A DNA stretch of 64,000 bases, taken from contig NZ_CP177357.1 of NCBI RefSeq assembly GCF_046845755.1, positions 3,534,001-3,598,000 on the forward strand. The letters are read 5' to 3'. Made by a program: the position numbers and the translations under genes. Source of the stretch: Rubrivirga sp046845755. Its GTDB lineage: Bacteria > Bacteroidota > Rhodothermia > Rhodothermales > Rubricoccaceae. The first letter of the stretch is position 1. Every line of letters begins with the position of its first letter. A model generated the notes under the pieces. That model saw only the letters and a list, made by a program, of their open reading frames with translations. It did not search any database and was not told the DNA's origin. Positions 16,007-24,156 of the stretch are shown one piece after another.

Positions 16007-18265
16007 ATGAGCCCCTTACGTACCCTTTTGGCGGGTGCAGCCACGGCAGGTTTGATCCTGACCGCCGGCCTGCTCGCCCCGCCCACGTCCGACGCCTCCA
16101 GCCACCGCGAGGCCCCGCTGATCGCCGACGACCCGCTCGCCGACAACACCGACGTCTACGCCTACCGCGACCCCAACGATGACGAGAGCGTCATCATCGT
16201 CGCCAACTACATCCCGCTCTCGCACCCCGAGGGCGGCCCGAACTACAACCACTTCGGCGAGAACGTCCGGTACGAGATCCACGTCAAGAACCAGACGTCG
16301 GCCGGCGCCCTCGGCTCGGCGACCGACGACATCACCTACCGGTTCACGTTCGAGCGCGTCAACGAGGACCCGTCGACGTTCTTCAACATCCGCCTCGGTG
16401 CGGAGAACATCAACACGAGCTACACGCTCGAGCGGAGCACCGACGGCGGCGCCTCCTTCCAGACGATCGTGACCGACGGCGCCACGCCGCCTGCCAACAT
16501 CGGCCCGCGCTCGATCGAGTCCGGCGCCGGCCTCGGCACCAGCTACGACGCCCTCGTCTCGTCCGCCATCACCACGGCCTCGACCGGTGAGACCGTCTTC
16601 GCCGGCCCGCGCGACGACCCCTTCTTCGTCGACCTCGGCGGCGTCTTCGACTTGGGCGGCATCCGCCAGACGTACTGCGAGGACATGTCCAACCCGGACT
16701 GCGCCCGCGACGCCGTCGCCGGCTACAACACGCACGCCCTCGTGCTGAAGGTGCCGATCTCGACGCTCCAGAAGGACGGGATGGACGCGGCCGACGCCGA
16801 CAACATCTTGGACCCGAACTACGTCATCGGCGTCTGGGCCTCGGCTTCGCGCCCCCAGGTGACCACGCTCTCGAACGACGGCTCCGCGCCGACGGCGAGC
16901 GGCCCCTACGTCCAGGTCTCCCGTCTCGGCATGCCGCTGACGAACGAGGCCATCATCCCGATCGGTGAGAAGGACCGGTGGAACTACATCTCGCCGTACG
17001 ACGCCGAGGAGCAGGACTTCATCGAGTACTTCGCCAACCCCGAGCTCGGCCTGTACATGGGCAACGGCGCCTTCGGCCCGGCCGTCCCCGGCTTGTCGGA
17101 GGACCTCGTGATCCAGCAGAACTCGCTCGCGGGCGTCTTCGGCGACCTCGACGGCGACGGTAGCGAAGGGTTCAACTTCAACACCAACTTCCCGGGCGCC
17201 GTCGAGGACTCCGACGGCGTCTACGACATCGTCGAGGCCATCGTGGCCGGCGACGTCGACGCCTCGTTCGTGGCCGGCACCGCCTTCGACGACTCGGTCG
17301 CGCCGCTGCGCCCGCTCGGCGACGACTCCGTGACGGCGCTCGCCGGCAACGACCAGCCGCGTCTCGTGGACATCTTCCCCATCTTCTACTTCGGCGTGCC
17401 CAACCTCGCGCCGTACCAGCTGGTGACCGGGAAGACCGACGGCAACCCCCTCACCGAGGGCAAGCCATTCATCCACAACTTCCTCCCGATCACCCAGACG
17501 CCCGACGGCGGCCTGTGGGGCGGCGACATGCTCCGCCTCAACATGGCCACCCCGACGACGGACCGGTCCTCGGACGAGTTCGACGACTGGGCCCGTCTCG
17601 GCCTGATCCGCGCGGCGGCCATCGGCCTCACCGTGCCGGACTTCGCCAACACGGACCTCGAGTTCATCCCCCACATGGACGGCTTCCCGAACGGGCGCCG
17701 CCTGCAGGATGACGTGACCGGCATCGAGCTCCAGGCCGTTGGTGGCCTCGTGCTTACGGCCGTCGGCCTCCTGGAGGACGACTACACCGGCGCCGACTAC
17801 TCGGGCGCGCTGATCACCAACCGGGTGCTCCAGGAGCTCGACTTCACGGCCGGCCCGGTCAAGAACGACGTCGAGTTCATGGACGCCTTCCCGTACCTCG
17901 CGACGCCGTTCCGCGGCTACGACTACGTGCGTGACCAGATGGCCGACGCCCCGGACGCCACGTTCGGCACCTCGGGCCGGATCGGCGTGGGCGCCCCGCA
18001 GGGGATGCTCCTCAACCAGAGCTTCCCGAACCCGTCCGCCGGTTCGTCGACGGTCCGGTTCCAGCTCGCCCGTCCGGGCGCCGTGCGGATCGACGTCTAC
18101 GACGTCCAGGGCCGCCGCGTCCAGACGATCGCCGACCGCCAGTTCCAGCCGGGCGCCCACGACCTCCCGTGGGACGCCTCGTCGCTGGCGGCCGGGACGT
18201 ACCTGTACCGCCTGATGGTCGACGGCGAGCTCGTCGCCACCAAGCGGGCCACGGTCGTCCGCTAG
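16007..18265 (+). CDS. Secreted DUF4331 protein with C-terminal sorting domain
   Basis: The 752-residue protein has a signal/anchor (LLAGAATAGLILTAGLL), then the family hallmark SSHREAPLIADDPLADNTDVY, and a long DUF4331 body. Its conserved segments include NYIPLSHPEGGPNYNHFGENVRY, split here as NYIPLSHPE and NYNHFGENVRYEIHV, and a metal-site-like IPHMDGFPNGRRLQDDV. The last 80 residues (QSFPNPSAGSSTVRF to the end) are a T9SS/FlgD-like sorting domain. The family has no established activity. It heads a run of genes ending with a TonB receptor. Codon use is slightly richer in CGT and GGT than in neighbours, which may reflect high expression. The upstream ATG at 15935 is possible but lacks signal features. 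Confidence 0.85.
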   Translation: MSPLRTLLAGAATAGLILTAGLLAPPTSDASSHREAPLIADDPLADNTDVYAYRDPNDDESVIIVANYIPLSHPEGGPNYNHFGENVRYEIHVKNQTSAGALGSATDDITYRFTFERVNEDPSTFFNIRLGAENINTSYTLERSTDGGASFQTIVTDGATPPANIGPRSIESGAGLGTSYDALVSSAITTASTGETVFAGPRDDPFFVDLGGVFDLGGIRQTYCEDMSNPDCARDAVAGYNTHALVLKVPISTLQKDGMDAADADNILDPNYVIGVWASASRPQVTTLSNDGSAPTASGPYVQVSRLGMPLTNEAIIPIGEKDRWNYISPYDAEEQDFIEYFANPELGLYMGNGAFGPAVPGLSEDLVIQQNSLAGVFGDLDGDGSEGFNFNTNFPGAVEDSDGVYDIVEAIVAGDVDASFVAGTAFDDSVAPLRPLGDDSVTALAGNDQPRLVDIFPIFYFGVPNLAPYQLVTGKTDGNPLTEGKPFIHNFLPITQTPDGGLWGGDMLRLNMATPTTDRSSDEFDDWARLGLIRAAAIGLTVPDFANTDLEFIPHMDGFPNGRRLQDDVTGIELQAVGGLVLTAVGLLEDDYTGADYSGALITNRVLQELDFTAGPVKNDVEFMDAFPYLATPFRGYDYVRDQMADAPDATFGTSGRIGVGAPQGMLLNQSFPNPSAGSSTVRFQLARPGAVRIDVYDVQGRRVQTIADRQFQPGAHDLPWDASSLAAGTYLYRLMVDGELVATKRATVVR

Positions 18266-18306
18266 CGCAGTAGGTCTTCGCCGGCGCCCGCGCCGGCCGA
18301 CCCGTG

Positions 18307-18335
18307 GGGGGGCGGAGCTTCGCGCTCCGCCCCCC
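18307..18335 (+). terminator. Terminator hairpin after the DUF4331 gene
   Basis: A perfect 12-bp stem (18307-18318 with 18324-18335) encloses the loop TTCGC. It lies 42 nt after the DUF4331 stop and just before the TPR gene. A TATGTTGT octamer, possibly the next promoter, starts at 18336. Confidence 0.7.
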
Positions 18336-18343
18336 TATGTTGT
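18336..18343 (+). promoter_or_regulatory. Candidate -7 element (TATGTTGT) of the TPR gene
   Basis: TATGTTGT sits 27 nt before the TPR-gene ATG and directly after the terminator stem of the preceding gene. It resembles TAnnTTTG with two mismatches. Confidence 0.3.
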
Positions 18344-18370
18344 TTATCCAGCTTCCGAGACTCCTCCCTC

Positions 18371-19723
18371 ATGTCCTCCCGTACCGCCCTCTTTCTCGCC
18401 ATCGGCCTGGTGATCGTCGCCGTCGGCGTCGTCGCCTACCAGTGGTCGTCCCGGCCCGAGCCCGCGCTCCCCGACGACCACGCCCAGATCGCCCCCGGCG
18501 ACACCTTCGACGACGCCGCGACGGCCGTCGACTACTACCGCGCCCTGCTCCGCCGCGAGCCCGAGTCCGTCGACGCCCGCATCCGGCTCGCGCACGCGCT
18601 CCTCCAGCTCGGGACCGAGCGCGGGACGCAGGCCGAGACCATCCCCGAGGCACGCGAGCTGCTCGCCGAGGCCGTCGCGCGCGACCCCGAGACCCTCTAC
18701 GGCCGGTCGCTCCAGGCCTCGCTGTTCAACGTGCTCCACCGCTTCGAGGACGCCCGCGACGTCTCGCGCGGCATCCTGGCCGACTACCCGGTCAACGCCT
18801 ACGCCATGGGCACGCTCGTCGACGCGCTCGTCGAGCTCGGCGAGTACGACCAGGCCGTCGAGGCGTCGGACAACCTGCTGGCGCTCAAGCCCGGCCTGCC
18901 CGCGTACTCGCGCGCGAGCTACCTCCGCGAGCTCCACGGCGACACCGACGGCGCCATCGCCGCGATGCGCCTGGCGGCCGACGCCGCCGTCGGCGGCCGC
19001 CCCGAGCGCGCCTGGGCGCTCCACCACCTCGCCGGCCTCTACCTCGGCGACGCCAAGCCGGACACGGCGGCGTTCATCTACACCGGCATCCTGGACGAGA
19101 AGCCCGACTTCGCCCCCGCCCTCGCCGGCCTCGGCCACGTGGCGCTCGTCAAGGGCGACGCCGACGAGGCCGTCCGCCTGCTGGAAGAGGCCCGCGCGCT
19201 CCAGCCGCTCGAGATGATCGACGAGCTGCTGGTCGAGGCGCACCTCGCCGCCGGCAACGAGCGCGCCGCCGAGGCCGCCGCCCAGCGCGTCCACGCCGCC
19301 CTGCTGACGGCCCGCGGCTTCGGCGAAGTCGTCGACATGGAGGAGGCCGACTTCCTGGCCGACCGCGACGAGGACCTCGAGCGCGTGCTCCGGCTCGCGC
19401 GCGAGCAGCAGGCCCGGCGCCCCGGCCACCTCCACGCAAACGAGACGTTGGCGTGGGCCCTTTACAAAACCGGCGACGCCGCCGCGGGCATCCCCTACAT
19501 CGAGCGCGCCATGCGCCTCGACACGGGCGACGCGATGGTCCACTACCGCGCCGCGCGGATCTACGACGCCGCCGGCGACGCGGCCGAAGCCGCCCGCCAC
19601 CTCCGCGCCGCCCTCGACGGCGGGCTCGCGGTCGAGAGCCCCAGCACGGCCGCCGAGGCCCGCACGCTCATGGCCTCGCTCGATGGCGGGACCTCCGTCC
19701 GCGCCACCAGCGCAGCCCGATAG
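18371..19723 (+). CDS. Membrane-anchored tetratricopeptide-repeat protein
   Basis: The 450-residue protein has one N-terminal transmembrane helix (LFLAIGLVIVAVGVVAYQW), then about eight TPR-like helical pairs (for example DAATAVDYYRALLRREPES, PALAGLGHVALVKGDADEA and HANETLAWALYKTGDAAAG). TPR arrays hold protein partners, so this is likely a periplasm-facing scaffold. It follows DUF4331 and precedes the His-rich protein by 2 nt, suggesting co-translation with the latter. TPR proteins beside DUF4331 and TonB receptors recur in Bacteroidota as I recall, but their role is not established. Confidence 0.8.
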   Translation: MSSRTALFLAIGLVIVAVGVVAYQWSSRPEPALPDDHAQIAPGDTFDDAATAVDYYRALLRREPESVDARIRLAHALLQLGTERGTQAETIPEARELLAEAVARDPETLYGRSLQASLFNVLHRFEDARDVSRGILADYPVNAYAMGTLVDALVELGEYDQAVEASDNLLALKPGLPAYSRASYLRELHGDTDGAIAAMRLAADAAVGGRPERAWALHHLAGLYLGDAKPDTAAFIYTGILDEKPDFAPALAGLGHVALVKGDADEAVRLLEEARALQPLEMIDELLVEAHLAAGNERAAEAAAQRVHAALLTARGFGEVVDMEEADFLADRDEDLERVLRLAREQQARRPGHLHANETLAWALYKTGDAAAGIPYIERAMRLDTGDAMVHYRAARIYDAAGDAAEAARHLRAALDGGLAVESPSTAAEARTLMASLDGGTSVRATSAAR

Positions 19724-19725
19724 CC

Positions 19726-20304
19726 ATGGCCCGCCCCATCCCTGCGACCCGCCCCGCCCGCGCCCTCCGCGCGGCGCTGGTGGGGTTCGTGGTGGTGGGG
19801 TACGGGCTCGCGCTCGGGGCGACGGCCCCGGGGCAGGGTTTGGCGATTCTCCCCCACCTCCTCCTCGACCACCACGGCCACGCCCTCGTCGCGCCGACCC
19901 TGGTGGACGAGCCACGAGCGGACACGGTGATCCCGACGCTCCGGCCCGAGTCCCACGCGCACGACGCGAGGCACCACACGCACCGACAGGGCGGCGAGGC
20001 CCACACGCACGACGGCGTGCCCGAGACCGCCCCCCGTGAGACGTGGCGGACGCTCCGCGCGACCGCGCCGCCAAGCGCGGCGGGATGGCACGCCCACGGC
20101 GACGACGTCCACAGGCACATCTCGTCGGAGCCCGACGCGGGGCCCGAGGCCGTGATCGCGGTCGCCCTTGACGACCACCGGCCGGCGATGGCGCCCGCCC
20201 TCCCACCGGCGGCCGCCACACCCGCCGACCTCGGCGCCCCCACGACGACCATGGTCTCCCACCAGATGTCGGTCGAGACGCCCCCGCCGATCGGGCAGGG
20301 CTGA
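19726..20304 (+). CDS. Exported histidine-rich protein, candidate metal binder
   Basis: The 192-residue protein starts 2 nt after the TPR gene. It has an N-terminal hydrophobic helix (AALVGFVVVGYGLALGAT) and clusters of His mixed with Asp/Glu: LLLDHHGHALV, ESHAHDARHHTHRQ, EAHTHDGVPE and WHAHGDDVHRHI. Such clusters typically bind Zn, Ni, Co or Cu. No catalytic domain is visible and the C-terminus is Pro/Ala-rich. The ATG at 19726 fits the TPR stop; longer in-frame versions run through the TPR gene. Its place between a TPR protein and a TonB receptor suggests a periplasmic metal buffer or handover protein (inference). Confidence 0.65.
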   Translation: MARPIPATRPARALRAALVGFVVVGYGLALGATAPGQGLAILPHLLLDHHGHALVAPTLVDEPRADTVIPTLRPESHAHDARHHTHRQGGEAHTHDGVPETAPRETWRTLRATAPPSAAGWHAHGDDVHRHISSEPDAGPEAVIAVALDDHRPAMAPALPPAAATPADLGAPTTTMVSHQMSVETPPPIGQG

Positions 20305-20305
20305 G

Positions 20306-20413
20306 CCCCGTCCGCTTGCGAGCGGAGGGGACGAACCGGCCGGAGCGAGGTGCTCCGGCCCCGACGCCGGGCGACACGCCCGGCGTCTCCCCTGTGCCCG
20401 GCGCCCCGGGCAC
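20306..20413 (+). ncRNA. Four consecutive strong hairpins, candidate structured leader of the TonB receptor
   Basis: Within 108 nt there are four back-to-back stems: 20306-20316 with 20321-20330 (one bulged G), 20338-20346 with 20352-20360, 20363-20372 with 20378-20387, and 20394-20401 with 20406-20413. All have short loops of 4-5 nt. They fill most of the 139-nt space between the His-rich gene and the receptor ATG. I see no cobalamin, TPP or other riboswitch consensus. It may be a terminator/antiterminator array or a new regulatory RNA. Confidence 0.5.
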
Positions 20414-20443
20414 CTGCCCCTTCTTTGCCCCCTCTCTCGACCG

Positions 20444-22744
20444 ATGCCCCTCTCTCGTCGCCGCCACGCGCGGCTCCTCGCCCTCGTCTGTCTCCTGCCC
20501 GCGAGCGCCCTCGCCCAGGCCGTCGGCTCCGTCACCGGCGTCGTGCTCGATGCCGACACCGGCGCGCCGCTGGCGGCCGCCAACGTCGTGCTCCCCGCCC
20601 TCGACCGCGGCGCCGTCGCCGACGCGGACGGCCTGTTCCGCCTCGACGCCGTCCCCGCCGGCGCCCGTACGCTCCGCGCCTCGTCCGTCGGCTACCGCGA
20701 CGCCGAGCAACGCGTCACCGTCGAGGCCGGCGCGACGACGCGCGCCGTGCTCGTGCTTTCGCCCGCCGACGCCGGGCTGGGCGAGGTCGTGGTCGAGGGC
20801 CGCGCTGTGAACCTCGTCGGGACGGCCGGGAGCGCCTCCCAAGGACTCGTCGGCCGGGCCCAGCTCGCGCAGCGACCGCTGCTCCGCGTCGGCGAGGTGC
20901 TCGAGACCATCCCCGGCGCGATCGTGACCCAGCACAGCGGCTCGGGCAAGGCGAACCAGTTTTTCCTGCGCGGCTTCAACCTCGACCACGGCACCGACTT
21001 CGCCGCCTCCGTCGAGGGCGTCCCGCTCAACCTGCCGACGCACGCGCACGGGCAGGGCTACCTCGACCTCAACTTCCTGATCCCGGAGCTGGTCGACGAG
21101 GTGGCCTTCGCCAAGGGCCCGCAGGGCGCCTCCGGCGGCAACTTCTCGACGGCCGGCCGCGCCGACATCCGCCTCAAGCGCCGCCTCGACGCGCCGCTCG
21201 TCCAGGCCGAGGCGGGCTCGGACGAGACCGCCGCCGCCCTCCTCGCCGGCTCCACCCCGGTCGGCGACGGGACGCTCCTGGTCGCCGCGCGCGGCCAGGT
21301 CACCGACGGCCCCTGGGTCAACCCCGAGAACGGGACGCTCGCCAGCGGCATCGCCCGCTACTCCACCGGCACCGACCGCAACGGCCTCTCCCTCACGGCG
21401 CTCGCCTACCACAACGACTGGGACGCGACCGACCAGATCGCCGCCCGTGCCGTGCCCGACCTCTACGACCGCCTCGACACCGTCGACCCGACCGTCGGCG
21501 GCACCACGAGCCGCGCCACGCTCGTCGGCCGCTGGGCGCGCACTTCGCCGACGGGGACCGCGACTCGGGCGACGGCCTACGCGGCCACCTACAGCCTCAA
21601 CCTGTTCTCCAACTTCACCTACTTCCTCGACGACCCCGTCCGCGGCGACCAGTTCGAGCAGGAGGACCGCCGCGTCTACGGCGGCGCCGACCTCGCCCAC
21701 GACTGGCGGATCGCCGGCCTCGGGCGGAGCAGCCGGATCACCGTCGGCGCCGGCCTCCGCCACGACCAGATCGGGGGCGTCGGGCTCTTCCGCACGGACG
21801 CCCGCGAGCGGATCGGCACCGTCCGCGACGACGCCGTCGCCGAGACGAATGGCAGCGTCTACGGCGAGGTCGAGACGCGCTGGACCGAGGCCGTCCGCAC
21901 CACGCTCGGCGTGCGCGTCGACGCCTTCCGGTTCGACGTCGCCAGCGACCGGGCCGCCAACTCGGGCACCCGGACGGCGGCGCTCGCCAGCCCCAAGGCC
22001 GGCGTCGTGCTCGGGCCGTGGGCCGACACGGAGCTGTACCTCAACGCGGGCCTGGGCTACCACAGCAACGACGCGCGCGGCACCGTCATCACCGTCGACC
22101 CCGCCTCGGGCGCGGCCGTGGACCCCGTCGACCCGCTGGTGCGCACGCGCGCCGCCGAGGTCGGCCTCCGCACGGCCGCCGTGGACGGGCTCCAGTCGAC
22201 TGTCTCGCTGTGGGCCATCGGGCTCGACTCCGAGCTCGTCTTCGTCGGCGACGCGGGCGGGACGGAGGCCAGCGACGCCAGCCGCCACGTCGGCGTCGAG
22301 TGGGCCAACTACCTCGTCGCGACCGACTGGCTCCAGCTCGCCCTCGACGTGGCCCTCACCCGCTCGCGCTTTCTCGACGTGCCTGAGGGCGAGGACCGGA
22401 TCGAGAACTCGCTCGGCCGCGTGGTCACGGGCGGCGTCTATCTCGGCCGCCCCGACGGCTGGATGGCGAGCCTCCAGGTCCGCCACCTCGGCCCGCGCCC
22501 GCTCACCGCCGACGGCGCCGTCACGGCGGCGGCCTCCACCCTCCTCGGCGCCAAGGTCGGCGCCCGCGTCGGCCGCGTCGCGCTCTCGGCCGACGTGCTC
22601 AACCTGCTCGACTCGGAGGCCGCCGACGTGAGCTACTTCTACGCCTCCCGGCTGCCCGGCGAGCCGGCGGCCGGCGTCGACGACCTCCACGCCCACCCGG
22701 TCCCGCCGCGGAGCGTCCGCCTGACGGCCGCCGTGCGCCTGTAG
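20444..22744 (+). CDS. TonB-dependent outer-membrane receptor with carboxypeptidase-like regulatory domain
   Basis: The 766-residue protein has a signal peptide (LLALVCLLPASALAQ), a CarboxypepD_reg-like domain (VTGVVLDADTGAPLAAANV; about 28-112), a plug domain (RPLLRVGEVLETIPGAIV, QFFLRGFNLDHGTDFAA, HAHGQGYLDLNFLIPELV) and a beta-barrel ending in the aromatic-free terminal strand RLTAAVRL. These receptors import scarce ligands using TonB energy. The substrate is not given by the sequence; the His-rich neighbour and the HAHG plug segment make a metal complex plausible. The start at 20444 places the signal peptide correctly. Confidence 0.9.
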   Translation: MPLSRRRHARLLALVCLLPASALAQAVGSVTGVVLDADTGAPLAAANVVLPALDRGAVADADGLFRLDAVPAGARTLRASSVGYRDAEQRVTVEAGATTRAVLVLSPADAGLGEVVVEGRAVNLVGTAGSASQGLVGRAQLAQRPLLRVGEVLETIPGAIVTQHSGSGKANQFFLRGFNLDHGTDFAASVEGVPLNLPTHAHGQGYLDLNFLIPELVDEVAFAKGPQGASGGNFSTAGRADIRLKRRLDAPLVQAEAGSDETAAALLAGSTPVGDGTLLVAARGQVTDGPWVNPENGTLASGIARYSTGTDRNGLSLTALAYHNDWDATDQIAARAVPDLYDRLDTVDPTVGGTTSRATLVGRWARTSPTGTATRATAYAATYSLNLFSNFTYFLDDPVRGDQFEQEDRRVYGGADLAHDWRIAGLGRSSRITVGAGLRHDQIGGVGLFRTDARERIGTVRDDAVAETNGSVYGEVETRWTEAVRTTLGVRVDAFRFDVASDRAANSGTRTAALASPKAGVVLGPWADTELYLNAGLGYHSNDARGTVITVDPASGAAVDPVDPLVRTRAAEVGLRTAAVDGLQSTVSLWAIGLDSELVFVGDAGGTEASDASRHVGVEWANYLVATDWLQLALDVALTRSRFLDVPEGEDRIENSLGRVVTGGVYLGRPDGWMASLQVRHLGPRPLTADGAVTAAASTLLGAKVGARVGRVALSADVLNLLDSEAADVSYFYASRLPGEPAAGVDDLHAHPVPPRSVRLTAAVRL

Positions 22745-22791
22745 CCCGGCGCCCATCGACGGGTCCGACAACGCCCTCCTCCCTCCCCCTC

Positions 22792-23139
22792 ATGCACACC
22801 CTCCTCTCCCCTCGCCTCCACGGCGTCGTCGACTACGTCGCCGTGGCGCTGTTCGCGCTGGCACCCTCGCTCCTGGGCCTCGACGGGCTCGCGGCCACGC
22901 TCAGCTACGCGCTCGCCGTCATCCACCTGCTGATGACGCTGGCGACCGCGTTCCCGCTCGGCGTCGCCGCGCTCGTGCCGTTCCGGCTGCACGGGACCGT
23001 CGAGCTGGCCGTCGGCGCGGCCTTGGTGCTCGCGGGGTTTTTCGCCTTCGACGGCGCCGCCCAAGGGTTCTTCGTTGCGATGGGGGCCGTGATCCTGGCC
23101 GTCTGGGCCGCGACGGCCTACGACGGCGAGGGCGCCTGA
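22792..23139 (+). CDS. Small four-helix membrane protein (SPW-like)
   Basis: The 115-residue protein is almost wholly hydrophobic with four predicted transmembrane segments (GVVDYVAVALFALAPSLLG, ATLSYALAVIHLLMTLA, GVAALVPFRLHG to LVLAGFF, and FVAMGAVILAVWAA). It begins MHTLLSPRLHGVVDY, like small SPW-repeat membrane proteins. It starts 47 nt after the TonB receptor on the same strand and could be its last operon member. The function is unknown. Confidence 0.6.
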   Translation: MHTLLSPRLHGVVDYVAVALFALAPSLLGLDGLAATLSYALAVIHLLMTLATAFPLGVAALVPFRLHGTVELAVGAALVLAGFFAFDGAAQGFFVAMGAVILAVWAATAYDGEGA

Positions 23140-23167
23140 CACGACGGCCCGGAGGCGTCGGCGTCCG

Positions 23168-23731
23168 CTACGCCGGGGCCTCGGGCCGCTCGCCCACGCG
23201 CGCCAGGATCACGTGCCGCGCCGGATGCGCCCACGCCCACTCGCGGAAGGCGTCGATGCGGTCGAGGTCGTCGGCGCCGATCTGCTCGCGCAGCCGGCCC
23301 GTCCGGTGCCGCTCCGCGTCGGCGTCCTCGAGCGCGCGTTGCCACGCGTCGCTGACGATGGCCGGGAGCTGGTCCAGCAAGCCGGACTCGACCGTCGCCT
23401 CCCACTCGCTCCCATCGAACCAGACGCCGTGGCACGAGCCGCAGCGGTCGAGCCAGAAGCTGGCGGGGTCGCCGACCCGGTAGCGGCTCATGATGTGGCC
23501 GTCGTCGGGGCACCGCTTGGGCGCCTTCACGTCGCCGACGGCGTCGGCCGGGGGGATCGGCGCGTCCGCGCGCGCGGCCGAGTCGTGCCCCTCGCGCCAG
23601 GCGGCGTAGAGGTCGGACGGCAGAAAGCGGCCGTGCCCGGCCGGGCACCGGAAGCCCTGCAGGTCGGGGCCCTCGTCGTCGACCAGAAGGGTGGCGGGGA
23701 CGAGGGCGTCGGCGCAAAGCGGACAGGTCAT
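23168..23731 (-). CDS. Zinc-ribbon (TFIIB-like) protein
   Basis: The 187-residue protein holds two Cys-rich parts: an N-terminal CPLC with a later Cys/His pair (FRCPAGHG), and a central ribbon CPDDGHIMSRY followed by LDRCGSCHGVWFDGSEW. The second matches the zf-TFIIB zinc-ribbon pattern found in small bacterial proteins of unknown role. The C-terminus is helical. I prefer the ATG at 23731 because a TACGTTGC promoter-like octamer lies at 23755-23762, overlapping the alternative start at 23758. The gene converges with the SPW-like gene. Confidence 0.75.
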   Translation of the reverse strand: MTCPLCADALVPATLLVDDEGPDLQGFRCPAGHGRFLPSDLYAAWREGHDSAARADAPIPPADAVGDVKAPKRCPDDGHIMSRYRVGDPASFWLDRCGSCHGVWFDGSEWEATVESGLLDQLPAIVSDAWQRALEDADAERHRTGRLREQIGADDLDRIDAFREWAWAHPARHVILARVGERPEAPA

Positions 23732-23754
23732 CGCGAGCGGGAAGGGACGGGCGC

Positions 23755-23762
23755 GCAACGTA
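23755..23762 (-). promoter_or_regulatory. Candidate -7 element (TACGTTGC) of the zinc-ribbon gene
   Basis: TACGTTGC on the minus strand, 23 nt before the chosen start at 23731. It overlaps the alternative upstream Met codon, which argues against that start. Confidence 0.4.
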
Positions 23763-23806
23763 CCCCTCCGACCCCCCGAAGAGATCAGGCTGTCCCTCGT
23801 CTGCGA

Positions 23807-24100
23807 CTACCGGAAGACCACGTCGTCCACGACGACTCCGCCCAGGTGCTCGTTCATCCGGTCGCGCCAGGCCTCGCGCTGGAACTGGAGCTGGTGCCGC
23901 CACGCCGCCGAGCGGACCTTGACGTGGAGCACCCCGTGCCGCATCCAGATCTGCTCGGACTGCTTGGCGATGTCCTCGCCCACGACCGCCGGCCACGCCT
24001 CGACCGCCCGCGCCGCGTCCAGCCGCTCGCGGTAGCCGTACCGCTCGACGAGGTCGGACAGGACGGCGCCGAGGCGCTGGGGCTGGTTGGTCGAGGCCAT
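23807..24100 (-). CDS. DciA-like protein (DUF721)
   Basis: The 97-residue protein matches the compact DUF721/DciA domain: LGAVLSDLVERYGYRERLD, then AWPAVVGEDIAKQSEQIWMRHGVLHVKVRSAAWRHQL, shown here in pieces AWPAVVGEDIAKQ and GVLHVKVRSAAWRHQL, and a final NEHLGGVVVDDVVFR. DciA loads the replicative helicase in bacteria without DnaC. The ATG at 24100 follows a TAGCTTGC octamer by only 3 nt, so the mRNA may be leaderless. The gene lies 56 nt past a large membrane-protein gene on the same strand. Confidence 0.85.
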   Translation of the reverse strand: MASTNQPQRLGAVLSDLVERYGYRERLDAARAVEAWPAVVGEDIAKQSEQIWMRHGVLHVKVRSAAWRHQLQFQREAWRDRMNEHLGGVVVDDVVFR

Positions 24101-24103
24101 GCC

Positions 24104-24111
24104 GCAAGCTA
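24104..24111 (-). promoter_or_regulatory. TAGCTTGC octamer immediately before dciA-like start
   Basis: The octamer is identical to those ahead of acpP and pyrG, but lies only 3 nt from the ATG. If it is the -7 element, transcription would start at or inside the start codon. Confidence 0.35.
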
Positions 24112-24156
24112 GGCTCGCGGCGCTCGCGCTGGATGAAGGCCCGGCCCGAGCGCGCC

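Noticed and set aside
20306..20413. Known riboswitch (cobalamin, TPP or SAM) upstream of the TonB receptor
   Set aside because: None of the conserved sequence boxes of these riboswitches was found; only stems were.
18344..22771. 1475-codon open frame on the minus strand opposite the TPR and TonB genes
   Set aside because: It is a GC-bias shadow: its composition is low-complexity Arg/Gly/Val and it lies fully antisense to well-supported genes.
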